A DNA stretch of 64,000 nt from Chara braunii. Its lineage: Eukaryota > Streptophyta > Charophyceae > Charales > Characeae. The stretch's first letter is position 1, and each line of letters opens with the position of its first letter. Under the pieces are notes generated by a model. It was not told where the DNA came from. It saw only the letters and a list, made by a program, of their open reading frames with translations, and did no database searches. The stretch covers positions 3,995,619-4,059,618 of the forward strand of contig BFEA01000010.1 of assembly GCA_003427395.1 (NCBI GenBank). Direction: 5' to 3'. This document shows, piece after piece, positions 10,191-22,114 of this stretch. The position numbers and the translations under genes were made by a program.

Positions 10191-11279
10191 GGTCGGTCAA
10201 TTTAATGATGATATATAAAAATCGAGATCCATAAAGTGGTCCTTCAGAACATTCGTTAAAATTGAAAGGAAACAGAGACGACTGAAAAACCCGCTACTTT
10301 GTACTCTTTCGAGTGATTCAATAATGTGCTTATGCGTAAGATTTGGCATGGTGCATTCGGGGAAAGTGACTACGACGAAAGAGGAGGTAGACGAAAGAGA
10401 AGAAAAACGAGTGTGGCATGGGTAAAGGTGGTTATTGAGGTCGTGTCTCAATGAATTAAAGCGGAGGAAAATGCTAGAAGGACGTTTTTTCAAGGGTGGC
10501 AACCGCGGTGATAAAATTGGCCCAGTGATTAGATGGTTGGACTGGTTAATAAATGCGAGAGGGTTTACGTAGTATACTGGTGAAGACAAGCAAAGTAAGG
10601 TGGGGTGAAACATGTGTCTCCCCGTGTTCTGGCAAGAGGTTCATACTCTTTTAATACGTAAAGTGGGGCGATCTCGGTAGTAAGGTTAGTCTTAGGGATA
10701 GACTAGAGGAAAAATGATCAGAGAAAAAAAAGCGGGAAAGGAGAAACTTACCACCGATAACTGACGGTCCAGGCGAATCGAAAGTAGAGCTACAATGTTG
10801 AACCACGAGGGTGAACCGACAGGGAATTCGACGATTTATCTTCTCACTTTCTAGGGAAAGATTCAGTCACGGTTTGTACAAGAGACAGTTGTACTACTGT
10901 GCAAGACCACCACACTGCGCGAAATTGCGTTTCTCCTCGGACAATCGTGTTGTTCCTCTTCATCAACGACGTTGGTGGGAGCACGTTATTGATCGTGGCC
11001 ACCGTCTGCAAATTGAGTAATGAGCACCCTCTTCATCGCATGGTGTTTTCCGAGGTACTCCTCTCCTCGTACGTAGTGGTCGAGTTCGTTGTGATATGCG
11101 TTGTTCTGGTGGTAGTAGTTATTGAACTACTACGAAGAAATGAGGCGTGTCTTTTCACTTCATAGTGAAAGATTCATTCTCATTTTGCAGTTTAAAGTTG
11201 GTAAGCAGAGAAACGTAGTCCTCATTACATTTCTCCGTTTATCAGCGCAATTTTCATCATTGCAATTGTGGTTTTTCTG
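10191..11279. other. Unassigned repetitive stretch
   Basis: No gene recognised. It contains, on the minus strand, two copies of a dispersed hairpin motif (10830-10866 and 11150-11191). Open frames of up to 138 codons here resemble nothing known. Confidence 0.5.
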
Positions 11280-11600
11280 CCCAGCCGCGTTGTCGGACAC
11301 GGCAGTCCCACACCCTGCGGCGAGTGTAGGACCTCACGGTCGTGTCACGCAGGATTAAGGTACTATTTTTAAGTCAACGAAAATACCACTCCGACCGTGC
11401 GTGTCAGCTGTACCTCTCACGACTCCCTACGACAGGACAGAGCTCCGAGAGGTACACCTCACCTCTACCTGAGGGGTTGTCACCATCCTTAGGTAGGCCT
11501 ATCCCTGCTGAGCTATTGACTCACGTACGAAGGTTGTTACTTGCAATCACATAGGTAAGTCAACCGAGGGTGTTTGCTCGATTGTCGTTGCATAAGTATA
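11280..11600 (-). mobile_element. SINE-like repeat, copy 2
   Basis: The minus strand contains AATAGCTCAGCAGGGATAGG, a good A-box match (TAGCTCAGCAGG) at 11500-11520, then CCTACCTAAGG, GTGACAAC and GTCGTGAGAGG in the same order as in the 30.9-31.26 kb copy. The 30.9 kb copy runs in the opposite orientation. A tRNA-derived Pol III origin is likely; a convincing B box was not found. Confidence 0.62.
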
Positions 11601-12860
11601 CACGTGGTTGAATGCCTAAGATTGACTCATTTACGTGTCGGGCATCGGGGCGCTGATCTCCCAGACCGACTTACAATTCAGGTCGACTCGACTGACGATC
11701 TTTCGCGCATACTAAATTATAATCTATCTGCAGTTAACCCATAAATTATATATGCTATATAAAATCTACACACATAATGAATATAGTTCAAAGGTTGAAA
11801 CTGAAAGCAAGGAGATATCTTTACACTTTCACACAAAGCAAAGGTCGCATCAGAATAAATAAAGTTTTGACTTTGAAAGAGAAAACAAACAATCGACTCT
11901 TTGTCTTTCAATCATGCATCAAAGATGAAAGATAGACTCATGTTCTTTTAACATGTATTAAAAATAAAAAGTAGGCTCGTTGCCATTTCAAAGAGAATGA
12001 CATGAATGAGGCTCTCGACCTTGCCAATTATCCTAATAGATTTAGCAACAAGAAGAATTAGACTTAGAAAATCAAAACCAAGTGTACAAAGGCTAGGTGT
12101 CGACAAAATGTTTGAGTTGAGGCTCAAGTAAGCATAAGTTCAGCAATGCGAGTTCCGTAAATAACACGTGGTTGGTCATTTTACTGACCTGCAAACAAAA
12201 GTCAATCACATTATATAATCCTAACAGAGTCAACCATTCATTCAATTTCACACACATTACATTTACGCTTCCAAACCTCTCAACTAGACATTCTCTTTTC
12301 GACTCAGTCATTCAACCATATAAGGATTTTTTTTTACCAAACACAGATCCTTCAGAAAAATATAAATGTCTTTTAGTACAAAGGTAGATGCAAAGTGCGG
12401 GTGTCAAGGGTGAGTGAGGGTTGAGTTGGCGAACCAACCTATTACCATAAGACAACAACATGTTGTCTTGCATAGACTCAAAATGAGTTTTCTTTATTAA
12501 GACGGCATGCAGTCACACACAGGTCAACGAAGTCTCAACACCTCCTCACTATCGACATGACCCTACATGAAGTTCAACAATATGAACTTCAATTTTAATG
12601 CAGGGCTACAATATGGTTCAATCAAATATAATTACGAAGTAAGAAGACCCTCACAAGAGTCTTCATCTCATACGTACCAGTCTGTATCGATTCGATCAAT
12701 TAGTAGGATGACTCACACATGAGTATCCTACCGCTTGTTCTTAGTTTAACTGGTTCACTCTTAGACAGACCATGGGATGACCTACACAGGGTACGCTACT
12801 TCTAGTTTGTCAACCTAACAATTTAAGATATATATACACATAGAGGCGAGTAATAGGATG
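11601..12860. repeat. Stretch with scattered hairpins related to the 28.5 kb array
   Basis: Small inverted repeats occur along this stretch. AAGACAACA/TGTTGTCTT lies at about 12450, GAAGAC (12643-12648) pairs with GTCTTC (12659-12664), and GTAGGAT (12703-12709) pairs with ATCCTAC (12725-12731). The last unit resembles the units of the array at 28.5-29.8 kb in layout and in the following CGCTTGTT. It is too decayed for me to assign firmly. No gene seen. Confidence 0.45.
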
Positions 12861-13306
12861 TTCCTCGCACTGAAGCCTTATCTTATCACCCGTCCTACAT
12901 CCATACATCAATCAACTATAAAGCAGCAGAAGATGAGTAAAAATAAGGAGGCATACGATGGAAATAAGAAATGACTTCGCCTATCGTCTTATTTCGTGTT
13001 TTTTTTATTATCGTTCTCGTTTTTTTCATCATTTTTCTTTATCCCCTTCTTCATTTTTTTTTTTTTTTGTTTCCTTCTTCCTTTTCGTTTTTCTACTTTT
13101 TAATTTTATCATCACGTTCACCCATCTAGATGACCTTACGTGTACTTGGACTTCATCCAGATCAACGTGTGCGAACCCGAATATGGTTCTAACTGGGCAC
13201 AAGGTTCATGTGCACATGTCTAATTGTGCTAGAAGTTAGATGAGAATAAACGGTATGGACCGTAGTAACAACAACAAATAATAATAAAAGCAATATAATT
13301 ATAATG
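12861..13306. other. T-rich intergenic stretch
   Basis: 13008-13110 is T-rich (T15 near 13056). No gene or RNA recognised. Confidence 0.5.
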
Positions 13307-13330
13307 ACGATAATAATAATAATAATAATA

Positions 13331-13385
<55 letters not shown>

Positions 13386-13412
13386 TATAATAATAATAAT
13401 ATATAATAATGC
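13307..13412 (+). repeat. (AAT)n microsatellite
   Basis: About 35 AAT/ATA units with interruptions ATATAAT. Confidence 0.95.
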
Positions 13413-13662
13413 AAGGAATATGAGTGAGCGTGATATAAGAAAAACAAAGTGACAATAATCATGCAGAAGTCCAGATAGTCAGGTAATAAGTAGAGAGTTC
13501 AAATGCATTTAAATTCCATATAAATAAGAGTGATATAGTGACCTCGTGAACCAACGTCCACACCCTCAGGTCACGCCATTGTTGTACTCAATGCCGCTTC
13601 CACTATCCGACGCCCAGTCTACTCTATGTATCGTACCTATCCTATCTACGCTCTTGCAACAA

Positions 13663-13935
13663 ACAACCATTTCGTCAAAACGGACATATTATATTTTTTA
13701 AACGAAATTAAAATTGAGTTTTCGTTCCGAAATCGAGTTCAAACTTTTGGTCCCTAGGGTCCGGCATTCCTAGAACTTTGGACCTCTTAGATGTATCTAG
13801 TCTCAAGTTGCAACCAAATATATCTAGGGGGTCCAGCGTTCTAGGAGCCAAAATTTTAGACCAGATTTCGGCTCAAAAACTCAATTTTAATTATGTTCAA
13901 AAAATATAATATGTCCGTTTTAACGAAATGGCTGT
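13663..13935. mobile_element. MITE with about 60-bp terminal inverted repeats, copy 1
   Basis: The left end ACAACCATTTCGTCAAAACG (from 13663) and the reverse complement of the right end (ACAGCCATTTCGTTAAAACG, to 13935) match with few differences. Pairing continues through GGACATATTATATTTTTT and AATTAAAATTGAGTTTT. Interior arms (GTCCCTAGG/CCTAG types) pair as well, so the whole 273 bp can fold into one hairpin. It has no coding capacity. A related element lies at 60731-60969. I could not settle a target duplication, so the superfamily is open. Confidence 0.82.
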
Positions 13936-14289
13936 TAACAGACTCATTTCGCCTTCGTTAACCAATGTTCATGACGTCAACACCAATGTTGTCCTTCCGT
14001 GTACACCAGGTATGTACTCTCAACTCCTCTCTTCACCCTTGTCCGCTCACACTGTGCCTCCTTTCTCAAGACCATTGTTGCTCATCACCCCCTTGCATCC
14101 CGTAGTGCGGTTATGACCGCTAGCGCCCGACTGTCTTGTTGTGCCCCACACCTAGTGTCCATGAGCACTTGCTAGGTCAGCTTGCGTACATGCAGACACT
14201 TGGCAGCATTGCAGCATTTTCCTTCTTTCTTGAGTCTTCCTCCACAGTGTGGTCAACGCCCCGCATGCACCACAACCTACACCACCGTC
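13936..14289. other. Unassigned stretch
   Basis: No gene or repeat recognised between the MITE and the next palindrome/tRNA-like element. Confidence 0.4.
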
Positions 14290-15410
14290 CTCGTGAACGT
14301 GGTGTCGGAGCAAACACCCTTACAAGGGTATTTGCTCATGATTTTACATTCGATGCAGGATCGACGCCGGTTACCATACCGGAAACAACCTGAAGTGAAA
14401 AGTGAGATTTTTTTTGGCATAGCACCGTGAAGCAAACTTCTCAACCTTTTGAGGGCGAGATTTTTAGTTAATCGTGCGGCGCGCTACGACGCATACGACA
14501 ACAGGTAAGGGTTAGTAAAAATTCAAAGTCTTCGGCCGTGAGAATCGAAAGGTTTGGATGAGGACAAGAAAAGGTCGTGCGGGTTGCGGCGACCACAATC
14601 TAAATCAGTTAAAAGGTCAGGCGGCAAGGCAAGATTTAATTAGAAAGAGTGACGGGGCGACAAACCGACAGGTATAGGAAAGTCAACATGTCATGCTGCC
14701 GTGAAATCTAAAAGTCGACTGGAAAATTAATATAATCCCGGCCATGCGGCCGGGGCAACCAAAAGAAACACGCCGCCCACCATAATAGGTAACAACAGTC
14801 GGTACCTCTGTCCTTACTCGTATGCCGTGAGTGGGGTTAAGGCTCCAGCTCCGCCTCCCATATGAGAAGAGGGAGTCGCCTCTCGAGTAGCGGTTTTGCG
14901 TCCGCACGATCACCCAAGCAACCGGTGCCTTCGTCCTTTTGAGGGAGACACCGTTGCAAGTTCTGATATCACCCGCACAGGTTCAAGACTCGGGCTACTT
15001 GAAACGGTACCCGCCTACCTACCGGTACTAGGCCTTTAAAAATATCGGCTTTTGTCTTCTTCTGCTCGACCTCAAAGTACCCGGCACGTCTACCTCTATT
15101 TGATGCGACACCGACCTACCTGCTACTTGTACATTTTTCGCTACTCCTAAGTGTCGTGGACCTCAATTCCTGCCACTTGAGTGTTTTCTCCATTACAACC
15201 CTCAAAGTCACGGCCGCAGGTAAGTACCGACCCTTTGGGCCTTCGAAGCAACCGACGTGTCCTTAGGGGTCGGACACACACTCAACCAAACAAGTACTCA
15301 GATAGGTTAGAGTGCACTCACACGCGGATATAGAAATGGGCTCAGGCCACCAGATGGGCTGAGCCCCAATACTATACATATATCTGGGTTGCTCTATTTT
15401 ATCCGAAGTA

Positions 15411-15494
15411 GGAGCTAGCTCAGTAGGATTAGGTGTGGGACTGTCAAGTGCATGGTACAGGGAATGAATCCACCCGACCCCCTGAGCTAGCTCC
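15411..15494 (+). repeat. tRNA-like fold-back with A box
   Basis: GGAGCTAGCTCAG (15411-15423) is the exact inverted partner of CTGAGCTAGCTCC (15482-15494). The left arm contains a perfect A-box match, TAGCTCAGTAGG. The B-box position here (AATGAATCC) has decayed; in the 62.65 kb copy it reads GGATCGAGTCC. On the opposite strand just beyond, 15515-15590 contains a second T-arm-like GGTTAAAGCCCC (GGTTCGAGCCCC in the 40.2 kb copy). Two tRNA-like halves therefore face each other. Confidence 0.65.
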
Positions 15495-16359
15495 TTTTGT
15501 AAGGGGGCTCCACGACATTTTCGTCCGGACTCAGGCGGTCGGGGCTTTAACCCGCGACCTCCGTATTAGGGGCGAGTTACAACGCAGGTTAGAATATAGT
15601 AAACCAACACTTGGCAAATGGTGACAGTTAACCATTAGAAATTGTTTAGTTGTTCGTTCTTCCGTGTTTTATTTTTTATTTTTGTTTTTATTATTATTAT
15701 TTATCTCTTTGTTTTCACGGTTTACTTACCACAAGTAGTACCTCAATGAATCTCCCCCAGTATTGGGGCGGATTCATTCGAAAGTTACCAATAGTAAGCA
15801 CCCGCCTCGATCACAGCCCAGCCAAGCCTTGCCGCGGGCAGGGCAGTGTGGTCGAGGGGCGTGGCATACTCCATAGTAAGGAGGAGAGTAGAGAGAGCGA
15901 GGAGTGGCGCGAGGGAAGAGAAAAGCATAAGTTAGCTGGCGAGGTTTGATGCGCAAAAAAAGGAGAAGGAAGGCGCGGCCAGGAGGAGAAAGATGCATAA
16001 GACATGCCTGTGCGATAGGAAGAACGAGCGCAGCAGGCGAGAGAATAGCGCAGGTTGAGTACGACTTGCGAAAAAAAAAAAAAGAGGGAGGGGAGGAAGA
16101 AGGAGAAAGGAAGACTTACCTCCCGATTGATGATGTTCATGTTCCGCATGAGGATATTTTGACCTTGAGCACGGGGGCGATCCAACGACGACATCGAACC
16201 ACTACGAACGACTACGACGACGACGAAGGAGCGAGAGAGAGGCAATGGGTAAGTCTCCAACACGTGACTGACTGTACGCTACATACTACCCTCGTCGAAG
16301 GTTAAAATGAAATCTAATGAATCTAACCCCCCATCGTAAAAGTATACGTTACCACGGGG

Positions 16360-16800
16360 TATGCATGTGTGTGTATGTGAGTATGAGTGTGTGTTCGGGT
16401 ATGTGTGTGAGAGTGGGTGTAAACAAAACGCGTGGCAAGCCTTTCGCCACTACCATCGGTATGGAAGAGCGAAATCGAATGAATCTTCTACTACAACGTG
16501 GAAATAAACATCGCCACATACGCTAACCCGTTGTCCTGCCTTCACCACGGTTCGCTAATGAGATCGTCATTAATGGGTGTGTGTGAAGGAGAGTGTGTGT
16601 GTGAATGAGTGAATCACGCAACGAACTTCACGCTACCGCCATCAATAGGATGAGCTATGTCGCATGAACCTACCGCTAGTTTACGGAAACGATCGCTACA
16701 ACACGTGGGTGCGAGTGTATATGCGGGCACGTGTGTATGCATGCACGTGTGCGTATGTGATTAATATGTGTGTGTGCAATTGAGTAAGTGTGTCACAACT
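16360..16800 (+). repeat. GT-rich interrupted microsatellites
   Basis: Several (TG)n, TATG and GAGTG clusters at 16360-16425, 16575-16610 and 16715-16795. The same pattern follows the corresponding element at 63640-64000. Confidence 0.8.
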
Positions 16801-16974
16801 AACCTCGTGATACTCCCGTCAAGAGGGGGAGCCGAATCGAATGAACCTCCCGTCATAACATGCTTAATAATTTAGAATCAGCGACAATTTGTACGACCTC
16901 TAGATAAGACCATGAGCTAACACTGATCCTAATTCCTAGTCGGGTCAGTCCTTTCTTATCCCAAGTTTTCCCTC

Positions 16975-19010
16975 CCATCATCCATCTCATCTGCCTATAG
17001 CTCCAGCTTTCGGCGAGCATCAAAAACAACTAACCTATCCAAAAGATGCCCAAAGTGAGAGCCCACAAACATGCATAAACAAACATTTCTCACAATCCCA
17101 CATTGATTTAGGCCAAGTAGTTCGTTAGATAACTCAGTTCCTTCCCTTTTTATGTCCCCCTCACTTATGACATATGATCAGACAAGGCCCTAACTTAAGG
17201 GTATGCCTGACCTGCCTAAGTAAACAAAATAGGGTACGCACCACTGGACTGCCCTAACTTAAGGGTATGCCCAACACATGACAAAAACGTATGTCCAGAC
17301 TGCCCCAACTTAAGGGTATGCCCGACACAACATAAACTATGAACATAAAGCATATGACCAGACCGCCCTAACTGAAGGGTATGCCCGACTTCTGCCTAAT
17401 TTACGACATGAAGCATAAAACTAGACTGCCATAACTTAAGAGTATTCCTAGTCAACTTTAAACAAGTTACATATGGCATAAGATTAGACTGTCCCAATTG
17501 AGGGATGTGACTAACCTGCCTAAAACAATTACGAACAATGAATGGTAGGACCGCCGTAACTTAAGGGTACGTCCAACCTACATCGCATAAACGACAAGGG
17601 CACATCGCTAGGCCGCCCCAACTTAGGGGTACGCCTAGTTAGCCTAAACTATTTTAAAGCACATAAGACAATGTGACCAGGCCGTCGTAACTTAAGGGTA
17701 CCTGATCTGCCTGAACAGTTACAAACGCCGTATGGCTAAGCCGCCATAACTTAAGGGTACGCTTAGTCTCCGCAACGACAATATAAGAGAACAACCATTG
17801 GTATACTTGCACAAACTTTATATTTTTTTCTCTTGTTAGGCAGATGATCAGATTTTCCCCAATTAAGGGAACCTCCGATCCTACCTTGTATTTAGAAGGG
17901 AAAATAAAAACAAGTTTATACTAACTCTCTACTTTTTATATTGTCACGAGCATAGGACTGAACCGCCATTACTTAAGGGTACGCTCAACCTGCTCGGATT
18001 ACCTTCATTATATTCTTCATTTGCTTTGCCTCTCTTTTTGTTATACCAAACTTATTGACTGACTTTCCCAACTTAGGGTGTCCGTCCTCCTGTTCAGAAA
18101 CCCTCAAAGGAAATAGCGACTGGACCGTCCAACTTAGGATAGGCCCAGTCCTAAAAAGATCATACATTCAGCCTAACAAACACAAATAAAACACAGCACT
18201 GGACCCACTCAACTTAGAGGGATCCAGCCTTAGGTTGACCCGCCCAAACACATGCAAAACACCTTCAGCCCGCCTTCCCCCATTCATTATGTCTGAATTC
18301 ACACAAATAATATGACTTTATCATACATACTTGCCAATTTTACCTTTCGGATCATGTCCTGAACTCAAAACAAACAAAAGCAAATAACTTACTCAGTCAT
18401 ACTTACATGCACGCAATAACAAAAGGTAGTATAGTTTAAGATGGGATCACACTCGTAAAACGATTGTTATACCTGAGTGTTCCCTGCCTCCAAAACCCCG
18501 CCTGGGCTCCGGCAGAGCTCCTGCAATCGGTGGGTGGACCTCCCACAAGGTCTTGCTGTGGCCCTACGAGTTGCAATCCCGCCTGCCACCTTCCCCTCGT
18601 AACCTCAGACTAGACTTAGAGTAAGAAGGATAGCAGGAGATAGGTTAGATTCTCGAGATCCAAGAGAGGGCCAACCCAACTCACAGTGAGAGGGCCAAAT
18701 AACGCAGTAGACGAAATCAAATTTGGCCAGAATGCAGAATAACGCTCCCCCGACAGACCTTTACATTGTTGTTGCAACCCCCTTCAGTCGTGTTGCCTTT
18801 CTTTCTGACTAAGCTGCTGCTACGCAGCCTAAAAAGGTCGCGTTCGAGTAGAGCACACCCATGTGCTCTATTCGAAGGTGTAGACAAGCAGTGACAGCTT
18901 AGTAAAATACCATGTGCACGGTCACCATGTACAGTAGTCAAGCACCGTAGTAGTATACGTGATCCGCCACAGCCCCGTATGGCAAGGACTCAGTGATGCC
19001 CAATGCCATA
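16975..19010 (+). repeat. R3 repeat family, copy 1 (contains hairpin array)
   Basis: Flanking blocks recur at 45.7-48.05 kb (+): GGCGAGCATC(A/T)AAAACAAC at the left; GCAATCGGTGGGTGGACC-like, GACTTAGAGTAAGAAGGATA and TAGAGCACACCC with its inverted partner at the right. The 28.2-29.8 kb copy (-) shares GTTCCCTGCCTCC and CTCCGGCAGA(G/T)CTCC. All three copies carry a tandem hairpin array in the middle. No protein is encoded, and LTR-like ends (TG...CA with duplication) were not found, so whether this is a solo LTR, a non-autonomous element or something else is open. Confidence 0.75.
17175..18240 (+). repeat. Tandem hairpin array with varying stems, loop core CTAACTTAAGGG
   Basis: About 15 units at a spacing near 60-75 bp, such as GACCGCCCTAACTTAAGGGT followed by ATGCCCGAC. 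The core CCCTAACTTAAGGGTAYG is nearly constant, while the flanking arms differ between units and still pair: CTAGGC (17608-17613) with GCCTAG (17633-17638); CTAAGC (17736-17741) with GCTTAG (17761-17766); GACTGG (18118-18123) with CCAGTC (18145-18150). The linkers between units are not conserved. No coding potential. Confidence 0.85.
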
Positions 19011-20033
19011 CGCAGTGATTCATTGACTGACCTCAACAAAAACGTAGCGTCCACAGTGCAGTAGTTGTCTCCCACAGTCTGGCCACAATAGCAGTTTGGA
19101 CTCCGATAGTATCTGCCGAATGTAACACAGTTCCTGTCACTCCACTACCCAACACCAACCATGCTGCAACCTGGCAACAACAACTCACAGGCTCGTGACA
19201 ACAATCTTCCCCATGAGTAATGGTCGAGGCACAATCAATAGTAGCAAGCAATGCCTCTACCATAAGGATCGACTGTTGCAGGTCGATAACTTCCTCAAAT
19301 CAGTACTCTGTTATGTGGTTTGACGGTGCAGTATGCCTGATGAAGTAGCCGCACACTATCAATCTCGTAGTCAACAAATCACAGTTACCGCAACATCCCT
19401 TATCCCTCAAAGGTAAAATGAACTCGTGACTGTACTTACTATAACTTGCGAAACTCCACTGTAACAGTGATCATGGTAGCACAACATCAAAGACAACTGC
19501 CAAGAATGGTACGACAAGCGGAAGAACGACATAGCAACAGAGTGGTGAAACATAGAGCAACACCAACAACAAATGACTACACCACTCAGCGAACACAGTA
19601 GCTGCAGAGCATCAAATGAGAAGTAAGCGGGAGCGGCAACAAGGCAGCAGAAGAGCGTCACCCATCCAACACGGAGCAAGCAGCTCAGCACCTACTCACA
19701 TCACGTATGAACCCCGCAGACCGTTGATTGCCACCGCCCACTGAGTCAGGGAGTCACTCCAACGAGCATCCGTCATCACCCACAGGCAACACAAACTTCC
19801 CGAACTGAGCGGCTCCCCCCCTTACACTCAACTTTCCTGAATGCATCTGACTAAAATTACGGTCAAGCTTAATTAAAAATAATTAATAATAATAATAACA
19901 ATAATAATAAACAAAAACTAATATCAAAGTTGAAAAAAATGAATGCATACAGGCCATCTTCCTGGTCATGTGCAGTCCAGGTAGAGCGATGCATTTTACA
20001 ACTCAACTAACCAGGTACTAAGCATCCTAATCA

Positions 20034-20035
<2 letters not shown>
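19011..20035. other. Unassigned stretch after R3 copy 1
   Basis: It is rich in CACAGT/CAACA-type words, somewhat like 48.0-48.3 kb, and may be the continuation of the R3 repeat. There is a short AAT run at 19880-19910. No gene recognised. Confidence 0.4.

Positions 20036-20072
<37 letters not shown>
20036..20072 (-). repeat. Poly-T run, possible poly(A) tail of a minus-strand retro-insertion
   Basis: A T run of about 36, read as poly(A) on the minus strand. I found no flanking target duplication, so it is recorded only as a homopolymer. Confidence 0.7.
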
Positions 20073-22110
20073 CTGTTGTGTGAACTTCAGCCGCTTGGAT
20101 GAGCAACGCATCGGCTAACAGGTAAGTCTCCAACCTCGTCCAAAATCCTGCCCCCGGCCGATTCTCCCTCGTTCGTAGTTTTCCCTCGTCTTCCACATTA
20201 ATTACCTTCAACGCGTGGCACATAGGCTAACGTCGAATTACTAAACCAAATACCGCTAACGAGCTTACCTGAGCAACCTCGGGAATCACCTCTTCTCTTA
20301 TCTCCATTCGCTAGCAACATGTGGACAGAGTCTTCCCTCCTTTTCCTTAGTACCGTCGTGCTTCTCTTGCAAGAAGCATCTAGCCAGCTTCTCGGACCAC
20401 ATGCAGGCCTCATCACAATGTGATCCCGTAAGGTGGCTAACCTGCTACAAATTTACGACTATGACCTCGTTGATAAACGACTCAACGTAATGGCGAGGGC
20501 GAACAACGTCGTTAATAGTAATGGGAACAAGAATGAGCGGGGAGATCGTGGCCAACACAACTACGAAGGAGTATCCAAAGCGATGTACGCAATCATTTTC
20601 GATACAGACTCAACTTGGATAGGAGGATTGATGACGAACGACGAAAAGGAGGTGATCACAAATGGGAACCACATGTACCAAGAAGGAAGAATGAATCTTC
20701 CCCTAGAAGATGGAAACGTACATGTCTGGTTTCATCCTCTTTTCACTCGTGCCTGTCAACATATCAGGCAACCCACAACGCTTGTACCACCGAAAGCGTT
20801 CACTCAGGCCAAATTCTATCGGTGCCATCATGCTCGCAATAGTTCAAAACCTCCTCTCAACACTTTACCCCGTCTGATTCTATAAAGAATCGGGGAAGAT
20901 ATCAATCCCTCCTCCTACCATGTTTGCTTTCCTCAATATCTCTTCGTTGCTCTTTCACTTACTAACTTTTATTCTACCGATTTTCTACTAAATCTAACCT
21001 CGCTATTCGATTCGCCCTGTCCTAAAACCTTGGATTTGGCTCTTGGTTTGCCGAAACCCACCAAGGATTGGGGGTGCTATGGCCTTTCTACCCTCGTCAC
21101 TTTCCTTTTTCCTTCTCTTCTGCCATCTTCACGCAATATCTTCCTTAACTCCCATATCACTAACTTGCTTCTAAAACTAATATTATCATTTGATTCATTT
21201 TATCTAAAAACTCGCAAAGCCATCTTCTCCTTACCTAAACCCGTAAAGTATTGTGAGAGCTACCTTCTCCTCGCCGCGCCCCTGCTCATTCCTTCCACCA
21301 TCTCCTTTACTGAATGCATCTGGTGCAGAAACCCCGCCAGATTCACTTCGCCCTTTTTCCTCTCCCACAGTCTTACCCCGTCTTCCGTTCTCGCTCGCCC
21401 GTCACATTTACTTTCCCTTGCGTTGTGCTGCTCGCTAACCTGGACACCACAAAGGGTGTTAATTGATACAGACAACAGGACTGTGTTCTCGGATGTCGAG
21501 CTCCGCTAAAGAGTGCCACAACTCACATGCCGAATCTCTTAGCCCAACAAGCGGCTGACACTGGAACGCGCGACTTATGCTCGCCCATAGTAGCGATTAC
21601 GGGACTCATCGGAGTAGGAGGGCATTGGCCTACTGCGGCGCGTGCATCTGGAAGGTAAGCAGGCCTTGGTACAAATTTTAATGGTATTGGTAAATATTTA
21701 AGTAAGGACTAAAAAAAACAAACAAACCGAAGTGGGTACAGGCTCCATGCGCCTGTGGCCTCCGCCATTGTACCTTGGGCCGTTCGGCCCAGGCACAATT
21801 TGCCCTCTCGGGAACCTCAATGAGCATGCTCACGCTCAAAGTGCCGCATCGAGGGTGCGGCCTGCTGCAGACTTGCAGCATGAGCCCCGGTGAGGCACGT
21901 GGTTGGTCGCGGTGCCCTGAACGCGGCCCCTGCTGTTGTACCCTGTGCTGCTCCGCCTAGGCTCAACTCGCCGCTTTGCAAGCCCCAACGGGCATGCTCA
22001 CACCCAAACTGCCCATGGCAAACGGTGGGTGGTGGACCGTACGCCCTTGCAAAAAAACTCTCACCACTCAGGTTTCTTTCTTCTCGTGGGCTAACCCAAC
22101 AGGCTCGCAT
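20073..22110. other. Repetitive unassigned stretch with one dispersed hairpin motif
   Basis: The 150-codon open frame 20433-20885 (Asn/Asp/Lys-rich start) includes the dispersed hairpin motif at 20684-20721. It resembles the decayed sequence at 49.86-50.7 kb in style, so it is probably repeat-derived. 20900-21500 and 21700-22060 are unrecognised. 21770-22000 is rich in GC palindromic words such as GGGCCGTTCGGCCC. Confidence 0.4.
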
Positions 22111-22114
22111 GTAC

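Larger units (their letters stand above)
14290..16860 (+). mobile_element. Palindrome/tRNA-like dispersed element, long copy A
   Basis: The palindrome core is at 14311-14334 (ACCCTTACAAGGGT with flanking CAAA/TTTG). From there the order matches the copy at 61.63-64 kb: a central segment from 14865, the block CCGCCTACCTACCGGTACT (about 15006-15024), a tRNA-like fold-back at 15411-15494, then a segment ending ACGACGACGA(C)GGAGCGAGAGAG near 16230, then GT-rich DNA. The interval 14865-16047 is nearly identical by eye to 39541-40724. No reverse transcriptase or transposase is encoded. The right limit is uncertain because of the GT-rich tract. Confidence 0.65.
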
